Positions 45,744 through 54,904 of a stretch of DNA of 64,000 nucleotides are shown here, one piece after another (positions within the stretch are counted from its first letter, which is position 1; the number at the start of each line of letters is the position of its first letter). The stretch covers positions 72,627,296 to 72,691,295 of the forward strand of contig CM053142.1 of the NCBI GenBank assembly GCA_028571685.1. Reading direction: 5' to 3'. This DNA is from Heterohyrax brucei. Taxonomy: Eukaryota > Chordata > Mammalia > Hyracoidea > Procaviidae. The position numbers were made by a program, and so were the translations under genes. A model generated the notes under the pieces. That model was given only the letters and a program-made list of their open reading frames with translations. It had not been told where the DNA came from and did no database searches.

Positions 45744-48700
45744 GGTGGTTATTTACCTAATACCTGTTTTCCTTTAGCTTTATCTCTCTAAAATCTCACA
45801 TACACAACCTATCTTCTAGACATACTGAATGACATTGGGCTAGCCTAATGTATAATGTTCTACTTCACTAATTTAGAAAACTGGTTCCATCCATCCAGAA
45901 TGATATAATCTAGCATCTTCCTTTTCGGACTTCTTTTCTATCCACAGACCAAAAGCAAAATTAAAATCATCACTAGTCATCGCAGATTTTCTGACTGTCA
46001 CCCTATTGCAGATACTACACTTAGTCACTCACCTCAACTATGTTCCAAGCGTATGGTGTGACTGTCTTTGTCACCAACGTATCCATAGTACTCTAATTGC
46101 ATTCTTTTCTCACAATAATTACTGAGTTCCCTGAGGACAAAAGCTTTGCGGTTTTCCTTATTCTATCCTTTTAGTCTAGTAAGTAGGCATGTTATTTGTT
46201 AATAAATACATTTTCCATAAATAATATGGAGGTGTCAAAAACATACAGAGATGCTTAAACAATAAAGCAATAAAAATGGCCCTTCATCCTAGATATTAAC
46301 CTACATATTAAAATTTTGCCATTTTGTCTGTTCCATGTTATGCTTACTAGGACTGTCAATTAAGTTTGTGAACTCATTCTAGAGAAAGTGTGGCATATCT
46401 CACTTCAGAATATCTCTGCAGTCACGTTCGAAGTGCCCCTCTTGGGAAGCTATGCAATTTTAGAACTCTTCCCGGAACAGCCATCAGAGCTGTCATATTA
46501 CCCTTGATGCACTGAATGGCATCAAAATGCCTGCCTTTCAATATTGCCTTTTTCTCTGGGTGAAGAAAAAAATCATTGCGGCCCAGATCAAGGTATTCCA
46601 AAACATTCATCTACCGGCTGTCACGGATTGAATTATGTCCCCCACAAAATGCGTGTGTTGATTTGACTCAGCTATGAGTCCCAGTATGTTGCCGTCCCTC
46701 CCATGTGTTGTTAATCCTGCCTCTGTGATGCTGATGATGGAGAGCGGGCCTCAGTTGTGTTAGTGAGGCAGGACTCAAGCCACAAGCTTGTGGGATATAA
46801 GGGAGAGAGTGAGCAGAGGAAGTGGGGAATTTCACATCACCAGGAAAGCACGAAGGAGAGCAGCACACGTCCTTTGGACCTGAGGTTCCTGTGCCAAGAT
46901 GCTGTCCTTGGATTTGTACTCAGCCTACCGGACAGCGATTAACTTCTCTTGTTGAATGGGCTTGTAACTTGTAAATGGATTTGTGGCCTACTGGACTATG
47001 ACAATAAAAGTTTCTTTCCATGAAGCCTTCCATTCCTGGAATTTTCTATTGGAGCAGTACCAGGTGACTAAGATACTAGCTGAAAACTTCCTAGCAGACA
47101 GCTATACAATTAAACTCAAGAACTAGGCATCATGCCACCATGCACAATGGCCATTCTAGAAAGAGTTCCAAAATTGCTTTGAAGGGTGGACTAGGCACTG
47201 GCATTGGTGCATTGCTTCCCAAGGACGGTAAATTGAAGGTGACCGTAGCAATATTCAGCAATGAGGTATGTAGCACTTAGAACAATTAGATGCAGTGGAC
47301 TTGTCAGACCAAATATACTTCAGCTAAAAATGTCAAATAAAGTTTTCCAGTGTCATCAGGCAGAACCATCACAGAAGACAACACTGGACAACACAACAAA
47401 AGAAGCAAAATTTCCATCTGAAAATAAGACTTGCACAGAGACATCGTTCAACACAGGTATATACATAAAGTTTACACAGTGAGAACAAAGATTTTTCTTG
47501 TTTATTGCTATTTACCGCCCAATATATTGGTGGTATATTGGGTGGTAAAACCCTGGTTGCATAGTAGTTGAGTACTATGGATGCTAACCAAAAGGCTGGC
47601 AGTTCAAATCCAACAGGTACTCCTTTGGAAACTCTGTCACTCTGAGTCAGAATTGACTCATGGCAATGGGTATACTGTTCAAAGTGTCTTATCACTTAAA
47701 CTAATTTTGTAGTGAGTCTTTTATTCTGATTTAGTTGAAACAAGTTAGATCAGAAGTTAGATCTTTCTCTGTGCATAGTACTGTGTTTAAGTCAATTAGA
47801 TGAGAAGTTAGATCTTTCTCTGTGCATAATACTGATCTCAAAAATAGTACATTTTATACCAAAAAGAAAATAAAAAACAGAAACCTTGGATACCTTGATC
47901 ATATTTTCCAAGACTTGTTAGATCTATAATACGTGTATATTGTTCAGACACGAAGGTGAGTTATGCTCTGTACCTAGATTTCACTTAATATAAAAGAAAC
48001 AGAGGTGACTGTATTGGGAAGTCCTTCCTGTAGAGGTTGTAAGTGAAATTACAAATCTTATTATAAACTATTCCCAGGAATATTTAATAATAGCATGAAC
48101 GGAACTGGAGAGATAGAAGTAAATGTCTATTCCCAGAGAGAGGCTTTTTGTAGAGAACAGAAATGAAGCTCAGAAGTCCCATCAAGTAATGCTTTTAGGA
48201 GGACTGGAGAGGATTCCTGAGTCTCTTGGGACACACACTGAGTTGTCTTCCATGATCTCTTTTGTTTTCAAGGAAATGAAATCAAGGAAATCACATGTAA
48301 ATCCAAATGGTCATGTTGTGGAAATAATTGTTACCATTTTTCACATGAAACAATGAAATTTGAAAAGAGTAAGAAATTCTGCAAGGAAATAAACTCCAAA
48401 CTTCTTAAAATAGAAGATAAAGAAGAACTGGTAATGTAAATTTCTGTTTTCCATCATATATTTTAAGTGTTTGTCCATTTGTTGTTGCCTAGTTATCAAT
48501 GCCTGAGAACATTTGAGTGCTTATCACAGTTGGTAGAGTAAGCTGACTCAAAGTCAGAATAAAAATGAAAATCACAGTTAGAATTTTCACAGCATAGCTT
48601 ATATAAAGTCAAACATCAGTAATGGAAAAAATTATATTTTCAAATATATTTTTGTCAAGGAAAACTGTATATCCTACTCAGAGAATTTCACACAAATTTA

Positions 48701-51700
48701 CCTTCAATCCCCAAAAAAACCCACTATAGCTCTAACAAAATGAAAAGAGATACAACATAACCACAGGACCAAAAGAATCACTCTAGATGGATTTAAAAGT
48801 ATAAATTAATTAATTCTAACTCATCTTAATTGTTACCTCATGTTATATTGCAATATAATCTAAATTAAATATTTCATAATCTTTATCATTATGGCTGTCT
48901 TCACAACATAACCAAACAAAACCAAACCCAGTGCCACTGAGTCATTTCCAACTCATAGAGACCCTATAGGACAGAGCAATACTGCTCCACAGAGTTACCA
49001 AAGAGCACCTGGTAGACTTGAACTGCCTGCTTTTTGGTTAGCAGACGTAGCCTTTAAACACTATGCCACCAGGGTTTCCTCTTTAGAACATGGACATGAT
49101 TTTTCCTGCCGTAGAATGACTGTAGTCTAACATTCCAGATTCAAGGATACCCTGCTGGCATGGTGGCTAAGCACCAAGTCTGCTAACCAAAAGGTTGGCA
49201 GTTTGAGTCCAACAGTGACTCCTTAGAAACTCTATGGAGCAATTCTACTCCAATTTACAGGGTCTAATGAGTCAAAATAGACTTGATGGCAGTGCGTTTG
49301 GTTTGGGTTTTTTGTTTGTTTTAACATTACAGATTAAATGTAATTTTTTAACATCCTTTCAAAAATAAACTTTGTAGACACTAAGAATCATCCAGTTCCA
49401 TGGGCCAGTCCAGTAGATTCTAGATTGACTTTCTACAATCTAGAAATAGTTATAAAGAGAGATGAGCTAGAAACACATCAAGAAAACAATACAGAATTTG
49501 AACGCAGAAAGATGGCATTAGTGTAACATGAATTAGTCACCTTTTTGCTTCATAAGGAGATGATGATTGTTGTTGATGGGATAAATAAAGGAAAATATGC
49601 TAGATTTTTTTACATAACAAGGTAAAGAGCTCATATAGGAATAAAATATAATATATTGGACAGTGTCCAGGAAAGGAAATATGAAGCCTCTCTATTTGAT
49701 CTAAATTAATGATCAAATTTTAATGAGAAAACTCCTTGTAATCTACTTAAGTAAGGAATACAGCATTTATGTGTGTGGCAACAGGAAGGTACTATATATG
49801 CTTGCAACCATACCTCTCAGAGTTGTTATAGAAACATCAGAAAAGAAGTGAAGAGTGTTTAACCAAGGAGCATTTAACTTTTTATGGAGTATCTGTCTCT
49901 TAGTTTGTTTGTGTTTATTCTTTTGATTAACTTACAGAATACCAGAAGAATACTGTAAAAGTTTTCCTATCCAGTAACCTTCCTACTGATTTATCCACTT
50001 ATAATGCATACTTTGAGATAGGAGATGTTAACCTGGGATCTGTGTATATACAGAGAGATTCTAAAAATAATCTTCAAAATCTATAAGTCTTAAACATTTC
50101 CCAGGTGGTACATTTATTAAGAAATATTACCATCTGTAAAATCTGAAATTAAATGGTGTACTTTGTGTCAAGCTTCAGATATGCATTTTCTGGGCAAAAG
50201 TCTATGCTTTCATCATCTTTTCAAAGAGATAAGGACACAGAAGAATAAAAACTATGGTTGAAAATAAAAGTGGAGTGGGAAAATAGAATTTACAGTCAGA
50301 AAAATAATTTAGTTCTATTTTCATTCATTGTTTGTTTCCTCACTTGGAACAGGTGCAGTATAGGTATGAAAAACTACATTTTCTTCATGGCATATTTGGA
50401 GAGATCAAGTGAGATAATATATATGCACAGGTTTAAAACTAAAGTGCTAAATGAATATCAGTTATTTTTGTCAAGCAGTTGTCCAGCCAACTATGTAAAC
50501 ACCTGATCTGAGGGGGAAAGGATGACTTCATCAGCATCCCCATTTCTCAGGGTATAAACTCAATAAAAATAGAATAAAATAACATTGATAGAAACTTTGT
50601 CATTATCATACACCGAAGGACAATCTAGACTTTGCCTATAATTCCATCTCTGAAACATAATGCTTTAAAAAGAAATGAAGACATTTCAGTCTTAAATCTG
50701 AATAAAAATAGCCAAACTAAGAACTTATTCTTTAGGTAAACATTTAATGAAATATTAATACCTGAGATTCTATGAGTATTACTTCATAACTTGACTATAA
50801 TCAGGTTGAAGTTGATCTTAACACTACTTGAAAACTGTTTTCACAGTAATGAAAATAATATTAATAAGGTTATCAACTTCATTTCAGGAACACAAAGATT
50901 TTTACTCATACAACACGTTTTTTCATTATAGGACTTTATTCAAAGTCAAATATCTTACTTCTTTTGGATTGGATTGTTTCGTGAAGGAATCAGCAGTCCC
51001 TGGAAGTGGGAAGATAAGTCACCACCCTCTCCTGATATGTAAGCCTCTAGAATAGATACTAGCTAATAAGTTCTGTGACTCAGTGAAGGGTTGGAGGTTT
51101 TAAATTACTCAGAGGTGCCTTGGAAGAAAGGTGTGGTGATCTACTTCTCAAAGGTTGCAATCTTCAAAAATCTTACAGAGCACAGTTTTACACCTTACAG
51201 ATGGGGTTGTCATCAGCCAAAACTAACTTGACAGTAAATGGTTTATCTGTGTTTGAGTTTTGTTTTAATTAGTTCTATAATCAAGATTCTGGTTTATAGT
51301 TTTCAAAGGACAAAGAACAATGCATAGACACATGTACACACAATCATGTATAGACATTCACACACACACACAAGTCAAAAGTTTCTGAGCTCAGCTATGG
51401 AGATGAGTCCACTGAGAAGTGAGAGAAGCTTTTCAATTTCAATTCCATGTCTATATTTCTCACAAGATTCCCAATAAGAAAGTTTGGGGCACAAAACAAC
51501 AATCCCAGTAAAGAAAAACTTATCACCTTGTCTGTAAACCAATATCTTTTATTATGTTTGCATAAATGAATACATACTTTATGCTGTTTATTTTCTTTAG
51601 ATTTCCTCCAAAGGTTTGGCAAGAGTCAAAGGATGGAAACTGTGGAATTATAGCAGCAACAAAGATAGTGCCTTCTGACTGCTCAAGACAGAGGCCCTGT

Positions 51701-51742
51701 ATTTGTGAGAAGAACGTTGCTTGTCCTGCAACACAAAAATGA
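38049..51742 (+). CDS. Gene B: inhibitory killer-cell lectin-like receptor with two ITIMs (KLRI1-like)
   Basis: Exons 38049-38118, 38388-38483, 40664-40759, (probable stalk 47343-47456), 48273-48430, 50932-51038 and 51601-51742 join in phase with AG/GT borders. The product is 260 residues with the stalk exon or 222 without. Two ITIM-type motifs, VMYKDV (Tyr8) and IVYSEL (Tyr31), would recruit SHP phosphatases. The membrane segment (about 63-87) has no charged residue, so no DAP10/DAP12 pairing is expected. The CTLD has KWSCCGNNCYHF (137-148), FFWIGLF (188-194), WKWEDKS (202-208) and CICEK (247-251), and no calcium-binding triplets. Two ITIMs and no membrane charge fit KLRI1 or NKG2A. The tail and membrane segment do not look like NKG2A, so KLRI1 is my best guess, not a firm identification. 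Expression in NK cells is inferred from the family. Confidence 0.85.
38388..38483 (+). CDS. Gene B exon 2 (second ITIM)
   Basis: Borders are ctctag|ACACA and AAAG|GTAATG, 96 bp, phase 1 to 1. It encodes KDPIVYSELKIGTS, the second ITIM, then a basic, polar stretch. Placing the two ITIMs on separate exons is unlike NKG2A, where as far as I recall one exon holds both. Confidence 0.85.
38842..39002 (+). mobile_element. AfroSINE in gene B intron 2
   Basis: Sense copy with 'aaatcctggtgacattgtgg', 'ccttggaaattctatggcgc' and 'gagggtttggtttctg'. Confidence 0.92.
39020..40018 (-). mobile_element. RTE (RTE1-type) LINE fragment in gene B intron 2
   Basis: On the minus strand this is the 3' part of the reverse transcriptase and C-terminal region. 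Plus-strand text such as 'catggtacattcaacatttt', 'ttgagcatttgctcagcata'-like blocks and 'atgaaatacaggtaaatat' match the 10.7-kb copy. A SINE interrupts it. Confidence 0.88.
39271..39372 (-). mobile_element. AfroSINE (partial) inside the RTE copy
   Basis: Antisense piece with 'actcactgctgtcgagtcaa', 'ttctgattcatggcgagcct' and 'tccgaggagcacttggc'. The tRNA-like head is missing. Confidence 0.88.
40451..40475. repeat. Poly(A) tract
   Basis: A run of about 22 A residues in gene B intron 2, about 190 bases before exon 3. Confidence 0.9.
40664..40759 (+). CDS. Gene B exon 3 (membrane segment)
   Basis: Borders are ggcag|GGTC and ATGG|GTAAGT, 96 bp, phase 1 to 1. It encodes SSVPYSWYLAMVILGSF and CFLLLLTNGILGFM. 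The W-x-L-A-x-V-I-L-G start resembles Ly49, Dectin-1 and CD94 membrane exons. Confidence 0.9.
41460..41700 (+). mobile_element. L2 LINE 3' fragment
   Basis: The order 'tttctgtccccgtgcatttg', 'ccctcaagagccatctcaaa' and 'ataatcctgccatgatgtct' matches the L2 3' end ('...cttcaagacccagctcaaat...'). Confidence 0.6.
41597..41617. repeat. (ATT)n microsatellite
   Basis: About seven perfect TTA units inside the L2 fragment. Confidence 0.95.
41732..41915. mobile_element. hAT-type non-autonomous DNA transposon (MER5/MER20-like)
   Basis: Ends are inverted repeats CAGGGTTTCTCAATG and TTTGAGAACAATG. Internal text such as 'tttgttgtgaggattgtcca' and 'ctaacctctacatactggat' matches a common mammalian Charlie-type element. 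The exact family is uncertain. Confidence 0.65.
42170..43168 (-). mobile_element. RTE (RTE1-type) LINE fragment in gene B intron 3
   Basis: The minus strand carries the 3' end ('gttgttagcagctgttgaac' on the plus strand), the C-terminal block and part of the reverse transcriptase to 'aataaaatacaggtaaatag'. A short sense SINE piece lies at about 42883-42925. It is broken by frameshifts. Confidence 0.88.
42883..42925 (+). mobile_element. AfroSINE tail fragment
   Basis: The text 'gagtcagcatcagcttgatg' followed by 'gctctgggcgtggcttg' resembles only the 3' tail, placed inside the RTE copy. Confidence 0.5.
43180..43680 (-). mobile_element. L1 LINE 3' end
   Basis: Plus-strand text 'ctatgaatttacctattctg', 'cagtacttcattcctttttg' and 'tttatccatttatcagttga' is the well-known reverse complement of mammalian L1 ORF2 end and 3'UTR. 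Confidence 0.85.
43690..44260 (-). mobile_element. LINE-3'-end-like interspersed repeat (copy 3 of 6, antisense)
   Basis: The antisense strand holds blocks such as 'gcctgcaagcggccgtttca', 'gggacacaagaaaaatgtta' and 'cagaaatgaaataattccca' followed by 'cactttttagacaagg', comparable to 'tttagacaaagaatggac' in the 4.9-kb copy. It lies between two L1 segments of the same orientation. Confidence 0.55.
44290..45640 (-). mobile_element. L1 LINE ORF2 fragment in gene B intron 3
   Basis: Plus-strand text such as 'gcacaaaaatttctagtttc', 'atccattttgattgaatttt', 'tttattagttctaatagttt' and 'ctacaaatggagacagtttt' is the antisense of L1 reverse transcriptase and downstream ORF2. An AfroSINE interrupts it. 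Confidence 0.85.
45052..45165 (-). mobile_element. AfroSINE (internally deleted)
   Basis: Antisense copy with 'aaccaaatgcattgcttttg', 'ttctgactcatagtgactct' and a shortened head 'ttaacagctacagctcttaa'. Confidence 0.8.
45689..45740. repeat. (TG)n microsatellite
   Basis: About 26 perfect TG units in gene B intron 3; likely to vary in length. Confidence 0.97.
45780..46220 (+). mobile_element. Possible L2 fragment
   Basis: The part near 46120-46210 ('actgagttccctgaggacaa' then 'gttaataaatac') resembles the L2 3' end. The remainder is diverged. Confidence 0.4.
46340..47150 (-). mobile_element. Mariner remnant interrupted by an LTR
   Basis: The minus frame 46610-46422 encodes EKKAILKGRHFDAIQCI, matching the 'LKGRHFDxIQ' block of the mariner at 31.4 kb, followed by its 3' end up to 46340. 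The part beyond the LTR (47076-47150) continues it. It is frameshifted and inactive. Confidence 0.7.
46619..47075 (+). mobile_element. MaLR-like solo LTR inside the mariner copy
   Basis: The element starts TGTCACGGATTGAATTATGT and ends 'caggtgactaagata', related to the LTRs at 29.1 and 63.3 kb. Flanks CCGGC (46614-46618) and CTAGC (47076-47080) match at three of five positions. It contains a poly(A)-signal-like 'gacaataaaag'. Confidence 0.75.
47155..47282 (+). mobile_element. Second mariner 3' piece, opposite orientation
   Basis: Plus-strand text 'gttccaaaattgctttgaag' and 'caatgaggtatgtagcactt' matches the mariner C-terminal region at 32.06-32.17 kb, but runs opposite to the copy just before it. 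It ends about 60 bases before the probable stalk exon. Confidence 0.7.
47343..47456 (+). CDS. Gene B probable stalk exon
   Basis: This in-phase (1 to 1) 114-bp open segment ends ACAG|GTATAT and encodes a hydrophilic stretch with NTT and NKT sequons and two cysteines, as in KLR stalks. The in-phase acceptor (aataaag|TT) has a poor pyrimidine tract. A better-looking acceptor eight bases later (ttttccag|TG) would shift the frame. Joining exon 3 directly to exon 5 also works. Confidence 0.5.
47545..47675 (+). mobile_element. AfroSINE in gene B intron 4
   Basis: Sense copy with 'aaaaccctggttgcatagta', 'gctaaccaaaaggctggcag' and 'agtcagaattgactcatggc'; part of the central region is missing. It starts about 90 bases after the probable stalk exon. 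Confidence 0.9.
47749..47832. repeat. Tandem duplication, two units of about 55 bp
   Basis: The text 'gaagttagatctttctctgt' followed by 'gcata' and 'tactg' occurs twice about 57 bases apart, with the flanking 'ttagat' also repeated. Confidence 0.85.
48273..48430 (+). CDS. Gene B CTLD exon 1
   Basis: Borders are ttcaag|GAAAT and ACTG|GTAATG, 158 bp, phase 1 to 0. It encodes KWSCCGNNCYHFSHE, then KSKKFCKEINSKLLKIED and KEEL, the canonical first third of a KLR CTLD. Confidence 0.92.
48912..49079 (-). mobile_element. AfroSINE in gene B intron 5
   Basis: Antisense copy with 'accaaacaaaaccaaaccca', 'tccaactcatagagacccta' and 'tatgccaccagggtttcc'. Confidence 0.93.
49147..49322 (+). mobile_element. 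AfroSINE in gene B intron 5
   Basis: Sense copy with 'gataccctgctggcatggtg', 'tctgctaaccaaaaggttgg' and 'gcagtgcgtttggtttggg'. With the preceding antisense copy it forms an inverted pair about 70 bases apart. Confidence 0.92.
49323..50310. other. Gene B intron 5, no further feature
   Basis: AT-rich intronic sequence with no extra exon or repeat that I recognise. Confidence 0.5.
50310..50470 (+). mobile_element. Possible MIR fragment
   Basis: The order 'gtttgtttcctcacttggaa', 'gagatcaagtgagataatat' and 'aagtgctaaatgaatatcag' resembles the MIR 3' half. Confidence 0.5.
50932..51038 (+). CDS. Gene B CTLD exon 2
   Basis: Borders are attatag|GACTT and ATAT|GTAAGC, 107 bp, phase 0 to 2. It encodes DFIQSQISYFFWIGLFRE and SPWKWEDKSPPS, the WIGL and WKWED blocks. 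Confidence 0.93.
51356..51373. repeat. Short CA-rich tract
   Basis: About eight CA units in gene B intron 6. Confidence 0.85.
51601..51742 (+). CDS. Gene B CTLD exon 3 (stop codon)
   Basis: Acceptor tctttag|ATTTCC, phase 2, ending at TGA 51740-51742. It encodes GNCGIIAATKIVPSDC and RPCICEKNV, the closing disulphide positions. The tail ends CPATQK. Confidence 0.92.
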
Positions 51743-51890
51743 AAACAATAGGAAGAAAAAAAATCTTTAATATGTTTTATTGTGATAACCCAGGCCTTTG
51801 GAAATTCTATTTCTTGTCTCTCATCTCACAGAATCACTGCTTTTTATTATCACTGTTTTGTTTTTTTTTTTAATGAGCTGTACCTATGTT

Positions 51891-52063
51891 CTGGAAACCC
51901 TGGTGGCATAGTTGTTAAGTGCTATGGCTGCTAACTGAAAGGGTGATGGGCTGAAGGCCCCAGACACTCCTTGGGAACCCTATGGGGCAGTTCCACTCTA
52001 TCCTTTAGGGTCACTATGAGGTGGAATTGACTCAATGGCAGTGGTTTGGTTTTGGTTTTGTAC
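51891..52063 (+). mobile_element. AfroSINE just downstream of gene B
   Basis: Sense copy with 'ggaaaccctggtggcatagt', 'cttgggaaccctatggggca' and 'aatggcagtggtttggtttt'. Confidence 0.93.
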
Positions 52064-52354
52064 CTGTATTCTAGCCTCTGATGGAGATGAAGGTGAAACA
52101 AGATCCATCAGAATTACCTCTTCTGCCCCTCTTACTTGTAGACTGCTTAATGATGTCATTTATGAGAACAGATAGAGGACTATGAGAGTGTTAGTGCTTC
52201 TGTACACCTTATTTCTGCAACTCAGCTATTTAGTGGGTAACCCTGCAAACTTCAGTCACTATACTGGACAATTTGGGAACAAATGCCAATAATAATCTAA
52301 GTCATTATTCTGTGTCAGCTGTGTTATATGTTGTTGTTTGGCTCCCTGCCTTTC

Positions 52355-52455
52355 AGGAGAAAGGCAATCTGATAGAGTGGAAAGAGAACAGTAACTTGAA
52401 TCAGGTCTGAGTTTGAGACATGCTACCACATCTAACAAGTATTTACTCAGTCATT
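52355..52455 (+). mobile_element. Possible MIR 5' part
   Basis: The text 'gatagagtggaaagagaaca' then 'cttgaatcaggtctgagttt' resembles the MIR head. Confidence 0.5.
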
Positions 52456-52469
52456 TGCCAATCCAGATT

Positions 52470-53080
52470 TCCAAACTGTTTTGAAAAGTGTCTATACTAT
52501 TTTTCACTCCTACCAGCAATGAATGAGAATTAAATTTGCATCCTTTCAACATTTAATGATGTCAGTTTTTAAAACTCTTTTCAAGATAAAAGTATAATGG
52601 ACTTGATGATTTTACTTTGTATCTTCTTGATGGATAAAAATTTTGTTCATTTTTTTGTTTTTCTCATCCATGTATATCAGTGGTGAAGTATACATTCAAA
52701 TCACTTGTCCATTTTTACTAGGTTGCTTGCTTTCATAAGGGTTGCTTATATATTCTGGATACTGGCACTTTATCTGAAATATTTTATACATATGTTATTA
52801 CAGGTTTTCATTCTTTCAACAGTCTTAAAGGATCAAGAATTTTTAATATGATGAAGTACAATTAGTTTATTCTTTCAGATTTGTGCTTTTGTTGTTCTAC
52901 AAAATCTTTACCTACCCTAAGGTTGAACTTTGCTTTTTTCTAGAAGTTTTGAGTCCATATGAGATTCTATAACTCATTTCAAATTAATTTTTGTATACAG
53001 TGCAAGGTATGAGTCAATTTTTTTTTGCATTTTGATATCTAATTATTACAACACCACTTTTTAAAAATATCATTTACCTA
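52470..53080 (-). mobile_element. L1 LINE fragment
   Basis: Plus-strand text 'tttgcatcctttcaacattt', 'cacttgtccatttttactag', 'ggatactggcactttatctg' and 'gttctacaaaatctttacct' is antisense L1 3' sequence, strongly diverged. Confidence 0.75.
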
Positions 53081-53149
53081 TTGAAATACATACAAAGACC
53101 AAGGGGCAGTTGTTCAGACAGAACAAGAGGCTATTGCACAGTTTAAAAG

Positions 53150-54045
53150 AAGGAAAGGTATGTGTCAAATTACATCTTTTCATCAACCTTAATCAATCTG
53201 TATGCTAAGCAAATGATCTGAGAACCTGAACTGTATGAAGAAGAGTTGGACATCAAGAGTAAGGGATGATTCATTAGTAATCTGCAATGTCCAGATGACA
53301 CAATCTTACTTGCTGAAAGTGAAGAGATTTTGAAGCACTTGCTGAGGAAAATTGAAGACAACAAGCTTCAATATAGATTATACCTAAACATAAAGAAAAA
53401 AGAGTCTTCACAGCTAGACCAATAAACATCATGATAAATGAAGAAAAGATCCACAATCAACACTCATGGAAGCAACATTCTAGAAATCAAACAGCCTATT
53501 ATCTTACACAAATCTACTGAAAAAACACCTCTTTAAAGTTTTAAAAATCAGAGATGTCAGTTCAAGAACTAAAGTGCTCCTTACACAAGCTATGTTGTTT
53601 TCAACTTCCTCATATGCAAGCAAAAGCTAAACAGTGAATAAGAAGACCAAAGAAGAATTGACAACTTGTAATTATAATGTAGGCAAAAAATACTGACTGT
53701 AACATGGACTACAAAAAGAACAAAAAAAAATCTGTCTTGGAAGAAGTAAAACTAGAATGCTCCTTATAATCAAGGATGGTAAGACTGTCTTACATGCTTG
53801 GGACACATTATAAAGAGGAAACAATCCGTGGAGAAAGTCATCATGCTTGCTTGATAAAGTAGATGTCAGTGAAAAAAAGGAAGACCTTCAACCAGGTGAA
53901 ATGACACAGTAGCTACAACAATGGACTTCAAGCGTAACAACAATTGTGAGGAGGCACAGGAGCAGGCAGTGTTCTGTTATGTTATACATATAGGGTTTCT
54001 GTGAGTTGGAACTGACTCAATGGCACCTAACAGCAGCAACCTAGC
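53150..54045 (+). mobile_element. RTE (RTE1-type) LINE fragment
   Basis: Plus-strand text includes the reverse transcriptase 'cagatgacacaatcttactt' block, 'gaatgctccttataatcaag', 'tggagaaagtcatcatgctt' and the end 'atggcacctaacagcagcaa'. The frame is disrupted. Confidence 0.87.
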
Positions 54046-54369
54046 ACAAGTGGTGTTTTCATAGAACATTCTAATAGTCCAATCTGCAAAGTAATGCCAA
54101 ATTATGTTTTAAAATCTTATAAGAATTTATATCACCAGCAACATGTAAGTAATCCCACTGTCATTCAGCCACTCCAACACTTTATAATGGCATACTTCTT
54201 ATTTTTGTCAGTTTAATCAACTCTTTTTTACCAAGTAAACCATGGACCTCCACCCTATCTCAATGTTCCATAAATACTTAGGCATTACCTACATTTTACT
54301 TCAAAGAATACAGTCAACAAGACCACCATATGATCTGTCCCCTAAAAATATATGGCCAACGATTGTTTA

Positions 54370-54790
54370 CAAAAACAGAAAGACAGTGCAGTGAGAGTAG
54401 ATTTCCTTTCAAAACATGGTCTTTGAAAATTTGGATACTAACTTGTCAAAAAAAATTCAATTTATATTTCATGTCATATACAAAAATCAACTCAAAATTG
54501 ATCATTGATCTAAACTGCGATCAGAAACTACAAAATTTCTAGAAAATAAATGGGAGACATTACAGTAGGCAGTGATCTTTTAGCCTTAAAACCAAAAGCA
54601 CAACCTGTTAAAGAAGAAATGAGTAAGTTGGACTTCAACTAAATTAAAAACAATACTTCAAAAGACAGTGTTAAAAGAATGAAAAGACAAGGTGTAGAAG
54701 GTGGGAAAACTTTCTGAAGAATTCATTTGATAAAATGCTTTCATCCAGATGAAGAACTTCCCAAACTCATCAATAAGAAAACATGTTAAA
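54370..54790 (+). mobile_element. L1 LINE fragment
   Basis: The text 'acttgtcaaaaaaaattcaa', 'taaactgcgatcagaaacta', 'ttagccttaaaaccaaaagc' and 'atgctttcatccagatgaag' follows L1 ORF2 C-terminal order. Confidence 0.65.
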
Positions 54791-54904
54791 GTTAACTGTC
54801 AATTTCAGGTAATGTTAATAATTTTACTTGAATTAATACTAAATCAACAGAGCAGCTTAAAAGGGTATCAAGATATTTATAGTTTTAGGTTTTTCAATAC
54901 ATTA

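Noticed and set aside
50883-50931. Earlier acceptor (ttcag at 50887) for gene B CTLD exon 2
   Set aside because: It would add residues containing an early stop or break the CTLD alignment; the acceptor at 50931 keeps phase 0 and the DFI start.
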